A DNA stretch of 64,000 bases from Tahibacter soli (GTDB taxonomy: Bacteria; Pseudomonadota; Gammaproteobacteria; Xanthomonadales; Rhodanobacteraceae). The position numbers and the translations under genes were made by a program. Below, in pieces: positions 45,411 through 55,216 of this stretch. The stretch lies in contig NZ_JAOVZO020000014.1 in assembly GCF_025717065.2 (NCBI RefSeq), positions 186,001 through 250,000 of the forward strand, in the 5' to 3' direction. Below the pieces are notes generated by a model. It did not search any database and was not told the origin of the DNA. It worked only from the letters and a program-made list of their open reading frames with translations. The first letter of the stretch is position 1. Each line of letters opens with the position of its first letter.

Positions 45411-46795
45411 ATCGCGTCGAAGCTGCATCCTTGAGTATCGCCGTGCGTTTCGTCGTCGCGTCGTTCTGCGCGGCCGGCGTGTCGACCGCGGTCGCGAACG
45501 ACGGCGCGACGCCCGCGTCGATCGACGGCATGCCCGCGTGGGTCGCGACGCTGTCGACGACGCGCTGGACCGAACTGCCGACACCGGTGTTCGACGCGTG
45601 GGTGCGCGCGAACCTCGTGCCGAGCGGCGGCTACTACGGCAGCAATCCGATCGGCTCGGTCCGCGACGCGTATTCGAATCCGCTGTTCGATCCGGCCGGC
45701 AAGACGTATTACCTCGCCGGCGGCGGACACAACGACGGCAGTCTCAACGCCGTGTTCAAGTTCGATGCCGCGACGCTGAGCTACGGCATCGCCGTGCCGC
45801 CGACGCCGCCGTCGGCGTATCCGCCGGCGTTCAACACGACGCAGGCGGCGATCGTCTATCCGTCCGGCGCGACCACGGGCTGGTTCCAGTCGGCTGCGAC
45901 GCTGAGCGATCCGCGCGACCTGCCGTACGCCGCGCCGTTTCCGGCGCGCCGCGCGATGCACGCGTACTCGGGCATGACGTTCCGCGACGGAAAAATTTCC
46001 TTTTACTACCAGAGCACCGTCGGCGACGCCGACGTGGTCAATCGCACCTGGACGAACCTGCGCCAGCAGACGTACGGCGCGCAGCTCAACGCGATCAGTC
46101 CGAGCCTCGGTTCGGCGAACGACTATCTGCAGGACGGCCTCGCGGCGGCGACCGATCCGGTGAGCGGGAAGGGCTGGGTGTCGCTGAACTCGGGCTCCGC
46201 GGGCATCAACGCGCGCAGCCATCTGATGCGCATCGAGCCGTCGACGCAGACGATCGAGCGCCTCGTCGGTGCGCCGAACGTCTCGTGGGGTTCGCCGTCG
46301 ATGGCGTTCATCGGACGCGAGCTGTACGGCGTCACGTCGCGCCAGAGTCCGGGCAATCCGAATGTCAGCCTCGCGAACGGCGGTTTCCATTTCGACACGA
46401 GCGTCGACGCGCCGACGGCGAAGGCGTTCGCGATCGTCGGCGACGTGCCGTCTTGGTCGAACGGTTCGCCGCGGCAGGAGACCGTGCCGGTTTTCAGCGA
46501 CGACGTGTCGATCTGGATGTGGAACTACGTCTCCGAGCCCGACGCGCTGTACCGGATCGACGTGACGCCGACCGGCGGCTCGGGCACCGGCGCCGATCCG
46601 CAGCTGTTGCGCTCGACGCGCATCGCGCTCGATGCGTCCGGCATCCCGCCCGTCGCGCTGACGTACAAGCTCGACTACATCCGCGAATGGGGCGTCGTGA
46701 TGATCCTGCCGAGCGCGACGACGAAGTGGTGGGCGATCAAGGTCGACCGGCGGCTCGGCGACGCGATCTTCGCGAACGGGTTCGAGGTGCCGTAG
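45407..46795 (+). CDS. secreted Kelch/propeller-like protein ending IFANGFEVP
   Basis: 462 residues, ATG overlapping the previous stop. The N-terminal signal is weak (SIAVRFVVASFCAAGVSTAVA). Repeats such as YYLAGGGHNDGSLNAVFKFD and a later KLDYIREWGVVMIL suggest a β-propeller similar to galactose-oxidase or Kelch folds. It ends with the FxNGFE-type tail also found in the coupled gene. The pair probably acts together outside the cell. Confidence 0.7.
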   Translation: MNRVEAASLSIAVRFVVASFCAAGVSTAVANDGATPASIDGMPAWVATLSTTRWTELPTPVFDAWVRANLVPSGGYYGSNPIGSVRDAYSNPLFDPAGKTYYLAGGGHNDGSLNAVFKFDAATLSYGIAVPPTPPSAYPPAFNTTQAAIVYPSGATTGWFQSAATLSDPRDLPYAAPFPARRAMHAYSGMTFRDGKISFYYQSTVGDADVVNRTWTNLRQQTYGAQLNAISPSLGSANDYLQDGLAAATDPVSGKGWVSLNSGSAGINARSHLMRIEPSTQTIERLVGAPNVSWGSPSMAFIGRELYGVTSRQSPGNPNVSLANGGFHFDTSVDAPTAKAFAIVGDVPSWSNGSPRQETVPVFSDDVSIWMWNYVSEPDALYRIDVTPTGGSGTGADPQLLRSTRIALDASGIPPVALTYKLDYIREWGVVMILPSATTKWWAIKVDRRLGDAIFANGFEVP

Positions 46796-46881
46796 GCACG
46801 CTGTCGTTACTCGACGCCGGTCGCCGCGTGCTTTCGGGCTATTCTTTCGCGCGTGTCACAACCGCGACGCAAGGTGTCCCG

Positions 46882-47223
46882 ATGTCCGAATTGCCGTGTC
46901 CTTGCTGCGGGTTCCTTACACTCGAAGATACCTACGGCTCGTATGTCATCTGTCCCGTGTGCAACTGGGAAGACGACGGCGTGCAACTGGCGAATCCGAC
47001 GTCGGCGGGCGGCGCGAACTCGCGGTCGCTCGCGGACGCCCAGGGCCGGGCGATCGAACGGTATCCGCTGCACATCGAGGTTGCGGGCGGCTTTCGTCGC
47101 GGCAAGCACTGGCGTCCGTTAAGCGAAGCCGACATCGCGGCGGCCGACGAGCGGCGAGCGTTGAGTCACTGGCATACGCAAGCGGTTTCCGACGAAGCCG
47201 AAGCGTATTGGCAGGTGGCGTAG
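46882..47223 (+). CDS. CPCC-type cysteine-rich protein
   Basis: 113 residues. The N-terminus has LPCPCCGFLT and VICPVCNWEDDG, a pair of C-x-C-C/C-x-x-C knuckles that would bind one zinc, as in the Cys_rich_CPCC family. The C-terminal 60 residues are helical. Cytosolic, of unknown role; such proteins often lie as isolated genes. Confidence 0.82.
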   Translation: MSELPCPCCGFLTLEDTYGSYVICPVCNWEDDGVQLANPTSAGGANSRSLADAQGRAIERYPLHIEVAGGFRRGKHWRPLSEADIAAADERRALSHWHTQAVSDEAEAYWQVA

Positions 47224-47298
47224 CCGGCTGCGATCGCTTCCGAGAATGCGAGCTGTTGTCGACCGGCTGGCGGATGTCTTAATTCACGAAGCGCGTAT

Positions 47299-47356
47299 AT
47301 GCTCCTTGGCGAACCCAAGGGGAATCGATGCTCCTTGGGGAACCCAGGGGGAATCG
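47299..47356 (+). repeat. 29-bp tandem repeat spanning an initiation region
   Basis: Two units (47299-47327 and 47328-47356) match at 27 of 29 positions. Each begins ATGCTCCTTGG and ends in a purine-rich AAGGGG or AGGGGG followed by AATCG. The ATG of the next gene starts at the position a third unit would begin. The second unit also encodes a 10-codon frame whose TGA overlaps that ATG. Confidence 0.85.
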
Positions 47357-47674
47357 ATGAATATCCATCGCAAGCGCGATCGGTCACGGTCGCGCAGAGG
47401 CGCGTTTGCGCTTGTCGCACTTTTCACCGCGCTGTTCGTGTTGCCATCGTCGGACGGCAATGCCGGCACCTCGACCTACAGCATCGACATTCACCGCGTC
47501 AGCGCCGGTGGCGGTTCGCTGAGCAACGCGTGCTATCGATTGAACGGCAGTGTCGGCCAGCCGGCGCCGGGCTACTCGGACTCGGCGACGTTTTCGGTGA
47601 ACGCCGGCTTCTGGCCTGCCGTCGCCGTCGATCGTCCCGACCAGTTGTTCTTCAGCAGCATGGAGAGGTGCTGA
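47357..47674 (+). CDS. small secreted protein with GQPxxG/GFW motif
   Basis: 105 residues. Basic start, then a signal peptide ([22 protein letters not shown]). The mature part has [26 protein letters not shown], split here as a short β module that recurs in secreted bacterial proteins. The end, LFFSSMERC, may be a worn FxxGFE-type tail. The purine-rich ribosome site lies in the tandem repeat. The collagen-like gene begins two bases after the stop, so the two are coupled. Confidence 0.65.
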   Translation: MNIHRKRDRSRSRRGAFALVALFTALFVLPSSDGNAGTSTYSIDIHRVSAGGGSLSNACYRLNGSVGQPAPGYSDSATFSVNAGFWPAVAVDRPDQLFFSSMERC

Positions 47675-47676
47675 CC

Positions 47677-49164
47677 ATGAAAAAGCGTCATCTGTCCGCG
47701 CTGCTCGCCGCAGCGCTATTGTGCTGCGCGTCGCAAGAGGCCGTCGCCGCGCCGTTGGCGCCGCAGTCGTCCGCGTTCACCTACCAGGGCCGGCTCAACG
47801 CGAGCGGCGGCCTCGCCAACGGCAGCTACGTTTTCACGTTCTCGCTCTACGACGCCGCAACCGGCGGCATGCCGGTCGTCGGCAGCACGCCGATCCAACA
47901 GACGATCCCGGTGGTCGACGGCCTGTTCACGACCGATCTTGATTTCGGTGCGGTGTTCAACGGCACGCAGTACTGGCTCGAGATCAAGGTCGGCACCACG
48001 ATCGCGAACCAGGAAATACTCGCCGGCCGCCAGCCGATCGCGGCGACGCCGGTCGCGCAGTATTCGCTCAATCCCGGACCTGCCGGCGCAACGGGCGCTA
48101 CCGGTTCGCAGGGCGTTACCGGCGCGACGGGCGTGCAGGGCGCAACCGGACCCGCGGGAGCGACCGGGGCCACGGGCGTGCAGGGCGCAACCGGGCCCAC
48201 GGGAGCGACCGGCGCCACCGGATCGACGGGAACGGCGGGAGCGACCGGCGCCACGGGAACCGTCGGCGCGACCGGCGCGCAAGGCCCGGCCGGCATCGCG
48301 AATCTCTACGGCGACGGTTCGGACGGTGCGGGCACCTTCGCCACCGCCGACTGGACCAGCGCGCCGCCGGCGAGCACGCTCCAGTTCACCAACCTCACCG
48401 TCAACGGCACGTTGACCGTGCCGAGCGGTCTTGTCATTCGGGCGTCCGGCAACGTCGTCATCAACGGCCAGATCGCGGTCGCGAAGAATCCGCTCGCCGG
48501 CGCCGGCATCGGCAGCTCCGACGCCGTGCTCGGCAACAACAGCGCCGGGGCCGGTGGCGCCGCGACGAATCCGCTCTTCGCCCGCCTCGTGGTGACTCCC
48601 GGTTCCGTCGGCGGCGGTGTAGGGCCGTACAGGATCAATAACGGGTCGACACCGGCCGGCGGCGGCGGCACCGTCGTGATCGTCGCCGCGGGCTCGATCA
48701 CGATTGCGGCCGGCGGCTCGATCAGCGCCGACGGCGCGATCGGTCCCGCAGTGGTTGCCGGGGCGAGCAACGGCGGCGGCGGTGGCGGCGGCGGCATCAT
48801 CGTCCTGGCGGCGAAAACCGCGATCGTGAACAGCGGTACGCTCCGCGCGGTCGGCGGCAAGGGCGCCGACGCGCTTGCCGGCGCGACGGGCAGCGCGGCG
48901 TCGGGTGGGGGTGGCGGCGGTGTCGTCTATCTGCTCGCGCCCGCGATTACCGCGGGTACGATCAACGTCGCCGGCGGCGTGGCCGGCAGCGGCACGAACA
49001 CCACCGCGAACACCGGCTGGGGCGGCGGCGGCGGTGGTTCCGGCGGCGCCGGCGGCAGCAGCGGCAACGGAAGTACGGGCGCGAGTGGCGGCAGCACCGG
49101 TCTTTCCTTCCAGAAGATCACCAGCGATCCGTCGACACTGTTCGTCGCGCCGGTGAGTCGCTGA
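47677..49164 (+). CDS. secreted collagen-like (G-x-y repeat) protein
   Basis: 495 residues with signal peptide ([19 protein letters not shown]). Residues 30-130 resemble the head domain [20 protein letters not shown] seen in bacterial secreted fibre proteins. Residues 134-207 are uninterrupted G-x-y triplets, mostly GAT and GxQ or GPA. Then come a β-helix-like region ([21 protein letters not shown]) and glycine runs. It should form a triple-helical stalk on or outside the cell. Confidence 0.85.
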   Translation: MKKRHLSALLAAALLCCASQEAVAAPLAPQSSAFTYQGRLNASGGLANGSYVFTFSLYDAATGGMPVVGSTPIQQTIPVVDGLFTTDLDFGAVFNGTQYWLEIKVGTTIANQEILAGRQPIAATPVAQYSLNPGPAGATGATGSQGVTGATGVQGATGPAGATGATGVQGATGPTGATGATGSTGTAGATGATGTVGATGAQGPAGIANLYGDGSDGAGTFATADWTSAPPASTLQFTNLTVNGTLTVPSGLVIRASGNVVINGQIAVAKNPLAGAGIGSSDAVLGNNSAGAGGAATNPLFARLVVTPGSVGGGVGPYRINNGSTPAGGGGTVVIVAAGSITIAAGGSISADGAIGPAVVAGASNGGGGGGGGIIVLAAKTAIVNSGTLRAVGGKGADALAGATGSAASGGGGGGVVYLLAPAITAGTINVAGGVAGSGTNTTANTGWGGGGGGSGGAGGSSGNGSTGASGGSTGLSFQKITSDPSTLFVAPVSR

Positions 49165-49171
49165 GAAATCG

Positions 49172-49246
49172 GGCAGGCTGTCGAGAAACAGCCTGCCGGT
49201 TCAGGCGCAAAGGCGGAAGCCTGCCGGCAAGGCATGCCGGCAGGCT
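49172..49246. terminator. double hairpin between convergent genes
   Basis: The first stem GGCAGGCTGT/ACAGCCTGCC (49172-49181 and 49188-49197, 6-base loop) and the second AGCCTGCCGGCA/TGCCGGCAGGCT (49218-49229 and 49235-49246, 5-base loop) are perfect. They share the core AGCCTGCCGG. Strong T runs are absent, but the location between two gene ends supports bidirectional termination. Confidence 0.65.
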
Positions 49247-49252
49247 CTCGAA

Positions 49253-52200
49253 TCACCGTGTCGCGTAGCGTCGCCAGGCGAGGCCGACGAGGCCCAACAG
49301 CATCAGCAACATCGCCAGGCGACCGAGCGTCGGCACCGGCGCCGGCGGACCGCCGTTGACGATGACGACCGCGAAGCCCGTGCCGTCGGCGGTGCCGGGG
49401 CCGGCCGGATCGTCCGTGACCGCGCTGGCATCGTTGCTGGCGTTGCCGTCGCTGTCGTAGTGGATCGCGCCCTGGTTGACGATCTGGCCGGTCGCGTTCG
49501 TGTCGATCGACGCGACGATCGTGATCGTCACGCTGCCCGCGGCCGGGATCGCGCCGCTCCACTGCACGGTGCTGCCTGCGGTGGAGACGGTGCCCGACGT
49601 GGCGTTCGCGGAGACGAGGGCGAGGCCCGCCGGCAGCGTGTCGACGAACTCGTCGCCGGTGTTGTCGGCCTGCGCGCCCGCGCCGGTGTTGCTCAGCACG
49701 ATCGTGTAGGTGACGTTCGTGCCCGCGACGAAGCTGCCGCTCACCGACTTGGTGCCGCTCACGGTCGCGCCGCTCGGCGGAATCGCGGTGACGCTGTCGG
49801 TATCGGTCGCGCTGTTGTTGCCCGGCGTCGGATCGGTGACGCCGGCCGGCGCCGTTACCGTGGCGGTGTTGGTCAGGGTGCCGCTGGCGGCGCTCGAGAT
49901 CGCGCACACCGCGGTGTACGTGACGCTGCCGCCGCTCGGCAGATTCACCGCGTCGCCGAGGTTGCCGCTGCCGCCGGCCGTGCAGGTGCCGCCGCCGGCA
50001 CCGGTGCAGGTCCATGTGCAGGTTTCGCCGGCCGGGAACGTGTCGGTCACGGTCGCGCCGCTCGCATTGCTCGGGCCGGCGTTGCCGGCGACGATCGTAT
50101 ACGTGGTGCTGCCGCCTGCAGTGACCGAGGCGACGCCGTCGGTCTTCGTGATCGACAGATCCGCCGTGGCGCCGAGGCCGTCGGTGTCGGTGGCCGCGTT
50201 GTTCGCCGGCACCGGATCGGTGACGCCGGCCGGCGCCGCCACGGTGGCGGTGTTGACGAGCGAGCCGGTGGCCGACGCGGCGATCGAACAGCTCGCCGCG
50301 TAGGTGACGGAGCCGGCGCTCGGCAGATTCACCGTGTCGCCGATATTGCCGCTGCCGCTCGCGGTGCAGGTACCGCCGCCGGCGCCGACGCAGGTCCAGG
50401 TGCAGGTCAGCGACGCTGGGAACGTATCGGCGACGGTCGCGCCGGTCGCGTCGCTCGGACCTGCGTTGCTCGCCGTGATCGTGTACGTGACGCTGCCGCC
50501 CGGCGTCGCGGTGGTGACGCCGTCGGTCTTCGTGATCGACAGATCGGCGCTGGCGCCCAGCGTGTCGCTGTCGGTGGCCGAGTTGTTCGCCGGGTTCGTG
50601 TCGGTGACGCTGCCCGGCGCGGTCACGGTGGCGGTATTCGTCAGCGTGCCGGCGGCCGAGGCCGAGATCGAGCAACTCGCCGTGTAGGTGACGGAACCGG
50701 CGTTCGGCAGATTCACCGTGTCGGCGATATTGCCGCTGCCGCTCGCCGTACAGGTACCGCCGCCGGCGCCGACGCAGGTCCAGGTGCACGTTTCGGTGGC
50801 GGGGAACGTGTCGGCCACGGTCGCGCCGGTCGCGTTGCTCGGGCCCGCGTTCGAGGCCGTGATCGTGTAGGTCACGCTGCCGCCCGGTGTGGCGCTGGTG
50901 ACGCCGTCGGTTTTCGTGATCGACAGATCGGCGCTCGCGCCGAGAGCATCGACGTCAGTGGCGCTGTTGTTGGCGGGCGTCGGATCGGTGACGCCGGCCG
51001 GCGCGCTGACGGTCGCGGTGTTGGTCAGCGAACCGGTGGCGGCGGCCGATACCGTGCAGCTGGCCGTGTACGTGACGCTGCCGCTCGACGGCAGGTTCAC
51101 CGTGTCGTTGATGTTGCCGCTGCCGCTCGCGGTGCAGGTACCGCCACCGGCGCCGACGCAGGTCCAGGTGCACGTTTCGGTGGCGGGGAACGTGTCGGCC
51201 ACGGTCGCGCCGGTCGCGTTGCTCGGGCCCGCGTTCGATGCGGTGATCGTGTAGGTCACGCTGCCGCCCGGCGTGGCCGAGGTGACGCCGTCGGTCTTGG
51301 TGATCGACAGGTCGGCGCTGGCGCTGAGCGTGTCGCTGTCGGTGGCCGAGTTGTTGCCCGGCGTGGGATCAGTGACGCCGGCCGGTGCGGCGACCGTCGC
51401 GGTATTCGTCAACGTGCCGGTGGCGGTCGCGGAAATCGTGCAGCTCGCCGTGTAGGTGACGGAACCGGCGCTCGGCAGGTTCACCGTGTCGGTGATGTTG
51501 CCGCTGCCCGAGGCAGTGCACGTGCCGCCGCCGGCACCGACGCAGGTCCAGGTGCAGGTTTCACTCGCCGGGAACGTATCGGCGACGGTGGCGCCGGTCG
51601 CGTTGCTCGGTCCGGCGTTCGAAGCGGTGATCGTGTAGGTCACGCTGCCGCCGGGCGTGGCTGTGGTCACGCCGTCGGTCTTCGTGATCGACAGATCGGC
51701 GCTCGCGCTCAGCGTATCGCTGTCGGTAGCCGAGTTGTTGCCGGGCGTCGGATCGGTAACGCCGCCCGGTGCGGCAACGGTGGCGGTATTGGTCAGCGTG
51801 CCGGTGGCCGACGCGGAAATCGTGCAGCTCGCCGTGTACGTGACGCTGCCGCTCGACGGCAGGTTCACCGTGTCGTTGATGTTGCCGCTGCCGCTCGCGG
51901 TGCAGGTACCGCCGCCGGCGCCGACGCACGTCCAGGTGCAGGTCTCGGAGGCCGGGAACGTATCGGCGACGGTCGCGCCCGCGGCGTTGCTCGGGCCTGC
52001 GTTCGACGCCGTGATCGTGTAGGTGACGCTGCCGCCCGGCGTCGCCGTGGTGACGCCGTTGGTCTTCGTGATCGCGAGATCGGCGTTCGCGTTCAGCGTA
52101 TCGCTGTCGGTCGCGCTGTTGTTGCCCGGCACGGGATCGCTGACGCCGCCGGGCGCCGCCACGGTGGCCGTGTTGCTGAGCGTGTCCGTCGCCGCGGCCG

Positions 52201-55200
52201 AGATCGTGCAGCTTGCGGTGTACGTCGCGCTGCCGCCGATCGGCAGATTCGCGCTGTCGTTGACGTTGCCGCTGCCGCTGGCCGTGCAGGTGCCGCCGCC
52301 GGCACCGACGCAGGTCCAGGTGCACGTGAGCGACGCGGGGAACGTATCGGCGACGGTCGCGCCGGTTGCGTTGCTCGGACCTGCGTTGCTCGCCGTAATC
52401 GTGTAGGTGACGCTGCCGCCCGGCGTGGCCGTGGTGACGCCGTCTGTCTTCGTGATCGACAGATCGGCGCTCGCGCTCAGCGTGTCGCTGTCGGTGGCCG
52501 AGTTGTTGCCGGGCGTCGGATCGGTGACGCCGGCCGGCGCCGCCACCGTCGCGGTATTCGACAAAGTGCCCGTCGCCGCGGCCGAAATCGTGCAGCTGGC
52601 GGTGTAGGTCACGCTGCCGCCGGCCGGCAGGTTCACGTTATTGCTGATGTTGCCGCTGCCCGACGCCGTGCAGGTGCCGCCGCCGGCGCCGACGCACGTC
52701 CAGGTGCAGGTTTCGCTCGCCGGGAACGTGTCGGCGACGGTGGCGCCGGTCGCGTTGCTCGGGCCGGCGTTCGATGCCGTGATCGTGTAGGTGACGCTGC
52801 CGCCGGGCGTCGCCGTCGTCACGCCGTCGGTCTTCGTGATGCCGAGGTTGGCGCTGGGCGTGAGGGTGTCGGTATCGGTGGCGCTGTTGTTGGCGGCGTT
52901 GGGATCGCCCGCGATCGTCACTGTGGCCGTGTTCGACAACGTGCCCGTCGCCGACGCGTTGATCGTGCAGCTCGCGGTGTAGGTGGTGCTGGCGCCGACC
53001 GGCAGGTTCACCGAGTCGTTGATGTTGCCGCTGCCCGACGCCGTGCAGGTGCCGCCGCCGGCGCCGACGCACGTCCAGGTGCACGTGAGCGAGGCGGGGA
53101 ACGTGTCGGCCACCGTCGCGCCGGTGGCAGCGACGGCGCTCGGGTTCGAGGCCGTGATGGTGTACGTGACGCTGCCGCCCGGTACCGCCGTGGTCACGCC
53201 GTCGGTCTTGGTGATGCCAAGGTCCGCTGCCGGCAGGCTCACCGTCACGCAGCCGTTCGCGGTGACGCTCTGGCCGTCGGGATTGGTGATCGTCACGTTC
53301 TGGGCACCGCTGGCCGACGCCGTGACGTTGAGCGTGACCTGCGTCGGCGAGTTGAAGGTGACGCTGTTCACCGTGGCGTTGGTCATCGTCGCCGCGAGGT
53401 GGGCGAACGGCCGCGCCGGCGCCGGCAGGTTCGCGCCCGGATCGTAGAAGCCCGAACCGCCGCTGCTGGTGGCGTTGATCACGATGTTGCCGGTGGGGCC
53501 GTTGAAGGCGATCGGCGTGCCCGAACACAACGGCGTCGCCGGCGGCGGCGCCGCGAGTCTGCCGACGCGGATCGCCCAGCTGTTGAGGGCGTTGTTGTAT
53601 TGCTGGAACGTCCAGACGGTCATGTCGTCGATCGGGTCGACGACCGTGGCCGACGCCTCGCCCCAGAGGCGGCCGGCGGCGCCGCCCGGATCGCTCGGCG
53701 GGTTGTAGTTGGCCGTGCTGGTGCCGAACGTCGTGACGGCCGCGGTCGTGCCCAGCGTGTCGCCGGCCAGACGGCCGGTGTAGGCCGGCGTCGCGCCCGA
53801 CTGCGTGCCGGCGCGTGTGAACGCCATGACGGCATGGCCCTGGCCGGTCACGGTGGCCGTCGGCACGAAGTACTGGCTCGGATTCGTGGCGGCGTTGTCG
53901 AAGATCGTGCCCGATTCCACCAGGGTGGGCGTGGTGGCGAGATTCTGCAGTTCGTACCAGCGCACCGCCACGCGGTTGCCCGCCGCGGTGCTGGCCACGC
54001 CCGACGTACTGACGCGGAAGTTGTGCGCCGTCCACAGGCGCCCGTTGCGCACGACGGCGGCGCCGAGGCGGTCGTCGAGCCCGTCGAGCTGGCCGTTGGC
54101 GCCGCCGGTGTTGCCGAGGTGCGGGATGCGGGCGGGGAAGGTGGTCGTCGGCACCGTCACCGCGATGTTGCCCGAGATCGTCGGCGTGGCGCTGCCGGGG
54201 TTGCTCACGCGACGAAACATGAGTGTGCTGAACGTGGCGTTGTCCACGCCGACGAAATAGCCCTCGGTAGCGGCGGGGTCGACGTTGTCGACGCCGCGCG
54301 GCGAGAACGGTCCCGCACCGGTGCCGCCGCTCACGAGATTGGCGAAGGCCGTCACCGCGATCGGCCCCGCACCGAGGATCGAACTTTTCTGCACCACGTA
54401 GCCGTTGGTGCCGACGAGGCTGCCCGCCGGGGTGATGATGTTCGTGCCGACGTAGAGCGCGTTGACGTCCACGCCGAGCGACAGCTGCGACGCGATGTTG
54501 GTCGCGTCGGCCTGGAAGCTGAAGAACGTCCACACCGTGCCGGCCGAAATCGTGCCGTTGCTGGCGGCATCGCTCACGGCCAGCATCACGCGGTTCGGCG
54601 CCAGCGTGGAGCAATCGGCGGCGGTGCAGGGGCTGTCCAGCGCGGAGAAGATCCAGCGCGCGGTGAAACGGTCGTAGCGCACGTTCGGGTTGCCGGCGAA
54701 ATTCGCCACAACGGTGCCCGTCACCGGCGTCATCGCCGGGCCGAAGAAGCTCGCGAGCGGGGTATCGAGCACGCCGTCGGCCACGCCGGCGCGGCTGTAG
54801 GTGCGCAGGCGCCCGTCGGTCGCGACCACGACCTGCGTGGGGCCGGCCGCGCCGGAAAGATTGGCCAGCACGGAGCCCGTGGCGGCGAGATCGATGCCGT
54901 CGAAAGCGTTCGCCGTGGTGTGGATCGCTGGCGCTACGCCGCTCGACGCGGTCTGTGTCACGGCCGCCGGCCACTGCGAGGTGGCGCCGGCGCCGGCTAC
55001 CGCGGTGCGGTTCGGGCTCGCGACACGCTGACGCGTCAACACGGGCGGCCGAACGGGCGAATCCGTCGGGCGCGCCATCAATTGCGCCGAGGTTTCGCCG
55101 ATGCCGGTCGCGCCCGCGAGGCGGGTACCGGCGATCTCGGCGGCGTGCGCCGCGAGCGGCGCGAAGGCAAAGCAGAAGGACAGGGCGCGCAGTGCGGCCC

Positions 55201-55216
55201 AGGTGTGGCGAATCAT
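49253..55216 (-). CDS. secreted DUF11-repeat protein with IPTL-type C-terminus
   Basis: 1987 residues; AAGGGGG before ATG 55216 and a signal peptide ending AAHA-AE. Residues about 60-580 form an uncharacterised β-rich domain, followed by an IPT/TIG-like stretch to about 660. Nine near-identical DUF11 repeats of about 128 residues each (ITKTDGVTTATPGGSVTYTI, then CTWTCVGAGGGTC) fill 664-1810, and a degenerate tenth follows. The C-terminus PVPTLGRLAMLLMLLGLVGLAWRR resembles the IPTL-CTERM sorting signal: Pro-rich turn, membrane span, Arg tail. Likely a cell-surface stalk or adhesin. Convergent with the collagen-like gene. Confidence 0.88.
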   Translation of the reverse strand: MIRHTWAALRALSFCFAFAPLAAHAAEIAGTRLAGATGIGETSAQLMARPTDSPVRPPVLTRQRVASPNRTAVAGAGATSQWPAAVTQTASSGVAPAIHTTANAFDGIDLAATGSVLANLSGAAGPTQVVVATDGRLRTYSRAGVADGVLDTPLASFFGPAMTPVTGTVVANFAGNPNVRYDRFTARWIFSALDSPCTAADCSTLAPNRVMLAVSDAASNGTISAGTVWTFFSFQADATNIASQLSLGVDVNALYVGTNIITPAGSLVGTNGYVVQKSSILGAGPIAVTAFANLVSGGTGAGPFSPRGVDNVDPAATEGYFVGVDNATFSTLMFRRVSNPGSATPTISGNIAVTVPTTTFPARIPHLGNTGGANGQLDGLDDRLGAAVVRNGRLWTAHNFRVSTSGVASTAAGNRVAVRWYELQNLATTPTLVESGTIFDNAATNPSQYFVPTATVTGQGHAVMAFTRAGTQSGATPAYTGRLAGDTLGTTAAVTTFGTSTANYNPPSDPGGAAGRLWGEASATVVDPIDDMTVWTFQQYNNALNSWAIRVGRLAAPPPATPLCSGTPIAFNGPTGNIVINATSSGGSGFYDPGANLPAPARPFAHLAATMTNATVNSVTFNSPTQVTLNVTASASGAQNVTITNPDGQSVTANGCVTVSLPAADLGITKTDGVTTAVPGGSVTYTITASNPSAVAATGATVADTFPASLTCTWTCVGAGGGTCTASGSGNINDSVNLPVGASTTYTASCTINASATGTLSNTATVTIAGDPNAANNSATDTDTLTPSANLGITKTDGVTTATPGGSVTYTITASNAGPSNATGATVADTFPASETCTWTCVGAGGGTCTASGSGNISNNVNLPAGGSVTYTASCTISAAATGTLSNTATVAAPAGVTDPTPGNNSATDSDTLSASADLSITKTDGVTTATPGGSVTYTITASNAGPSNATGATVADTFPASLTCTWTCVGAGGGTCTASGSGNVNDSANLPIGGSATYTASCTISAAATDTLSNTATVAAPGGVSDPVPGNNSATDSDTLNANADLAITKTNGVTTATPGGSVTYTITASNAGPSNAAGATVADTFPASETCTWTCVGAGGGTCTASGSGNINDTVNLPSSGSVTYTASCTISASATGTLTNTATVAAPGGVTDPTPGNNSATDSDTLSASADLSITKTDGVTTATPGGSVTYTITASNAGPSNATGATVADTFPASETCTWTCVGAGGGTCTASGSGNITDTVNLPSAGSVTYTASCTISATATGTLTNTATVAAPAGVTDPTPGNNSATDSDTLSASADLSITKTDGVTSATPGGSVTYTITASNAGPSNATGATVADTFPATETCTWTCVGAGGGTCTASGSGNINDTVNLPSSGSVTYTASCTVSAAATGSLTNTATVSAPAGVTDPTPANNSATDVDALGASADLSITKTDGVTSATPGGSVTYTITASNAGPSNATGATVADTFPATETCTWTCVGAGGGTCTASGSGNIADTVNLPNAGSVTYTASCSISASAAGTLTNTATVTAPGSVTDTNPANNSATDSDTLGASADLSITKTDGVTTATPGGSVTYTITASNAGPSDATGATVADTFPASLTCTWTCVGAGGGTCTASGSGNIGDTVNLPSAGSVTYAASCSIAASATGSLVNTATVAAPAGVTDPVPANNAATDTDGLGATADLSITKTDGVASVTAGGSTTYTIVAGNAGPSNASGATVTDTFPAGETCTWTCTGAGGGTCTAGGSGNLGDAVNLPSGGSVTYTAVCAISSAASGTLTNTATVTAPAGVTDPTPGNNSATDTDSVTAIPPSGATVSGTKSVSGSFVAGTNVTYTIVLSNTGAGAQADNTGDEFVDTLPAGLALVSANATSGTVSTAGSTVQWSGAIPAAGSVTITIVASIDTNATGQIVNQGAIHYDSDGNASNDASAVTDDPAGPGTADGTGFAVVIVNGGPPAPVPTLGRLAMLLMLLGLVGLAWRRYATR
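49790..53230 (-). repeat. nine tandem ~384-bp repeats encoding DUF11 modules
   Basis: The repeat period is about 384 bases (128 codons), with high nucleotide identity between adjacent units over long stretches. Unit boundaries can be taken at the GTCTTSGTGAT-type codons of ITKTDG. This invites slippage and recombination, and the copy number in an assembly should be viewed with care. Confidence 0.85.

Noticed and set aside
48080-48290. Short tandem repeats as a possible non-coding array
   Set aside because: They are the G-x-y triplets of the collagen-like protein, in frame throughout.
49790-53230. CRISPR-like array
   Set aside because: The periodic sequence consists of 384-bp coding repeats without spacer structure.
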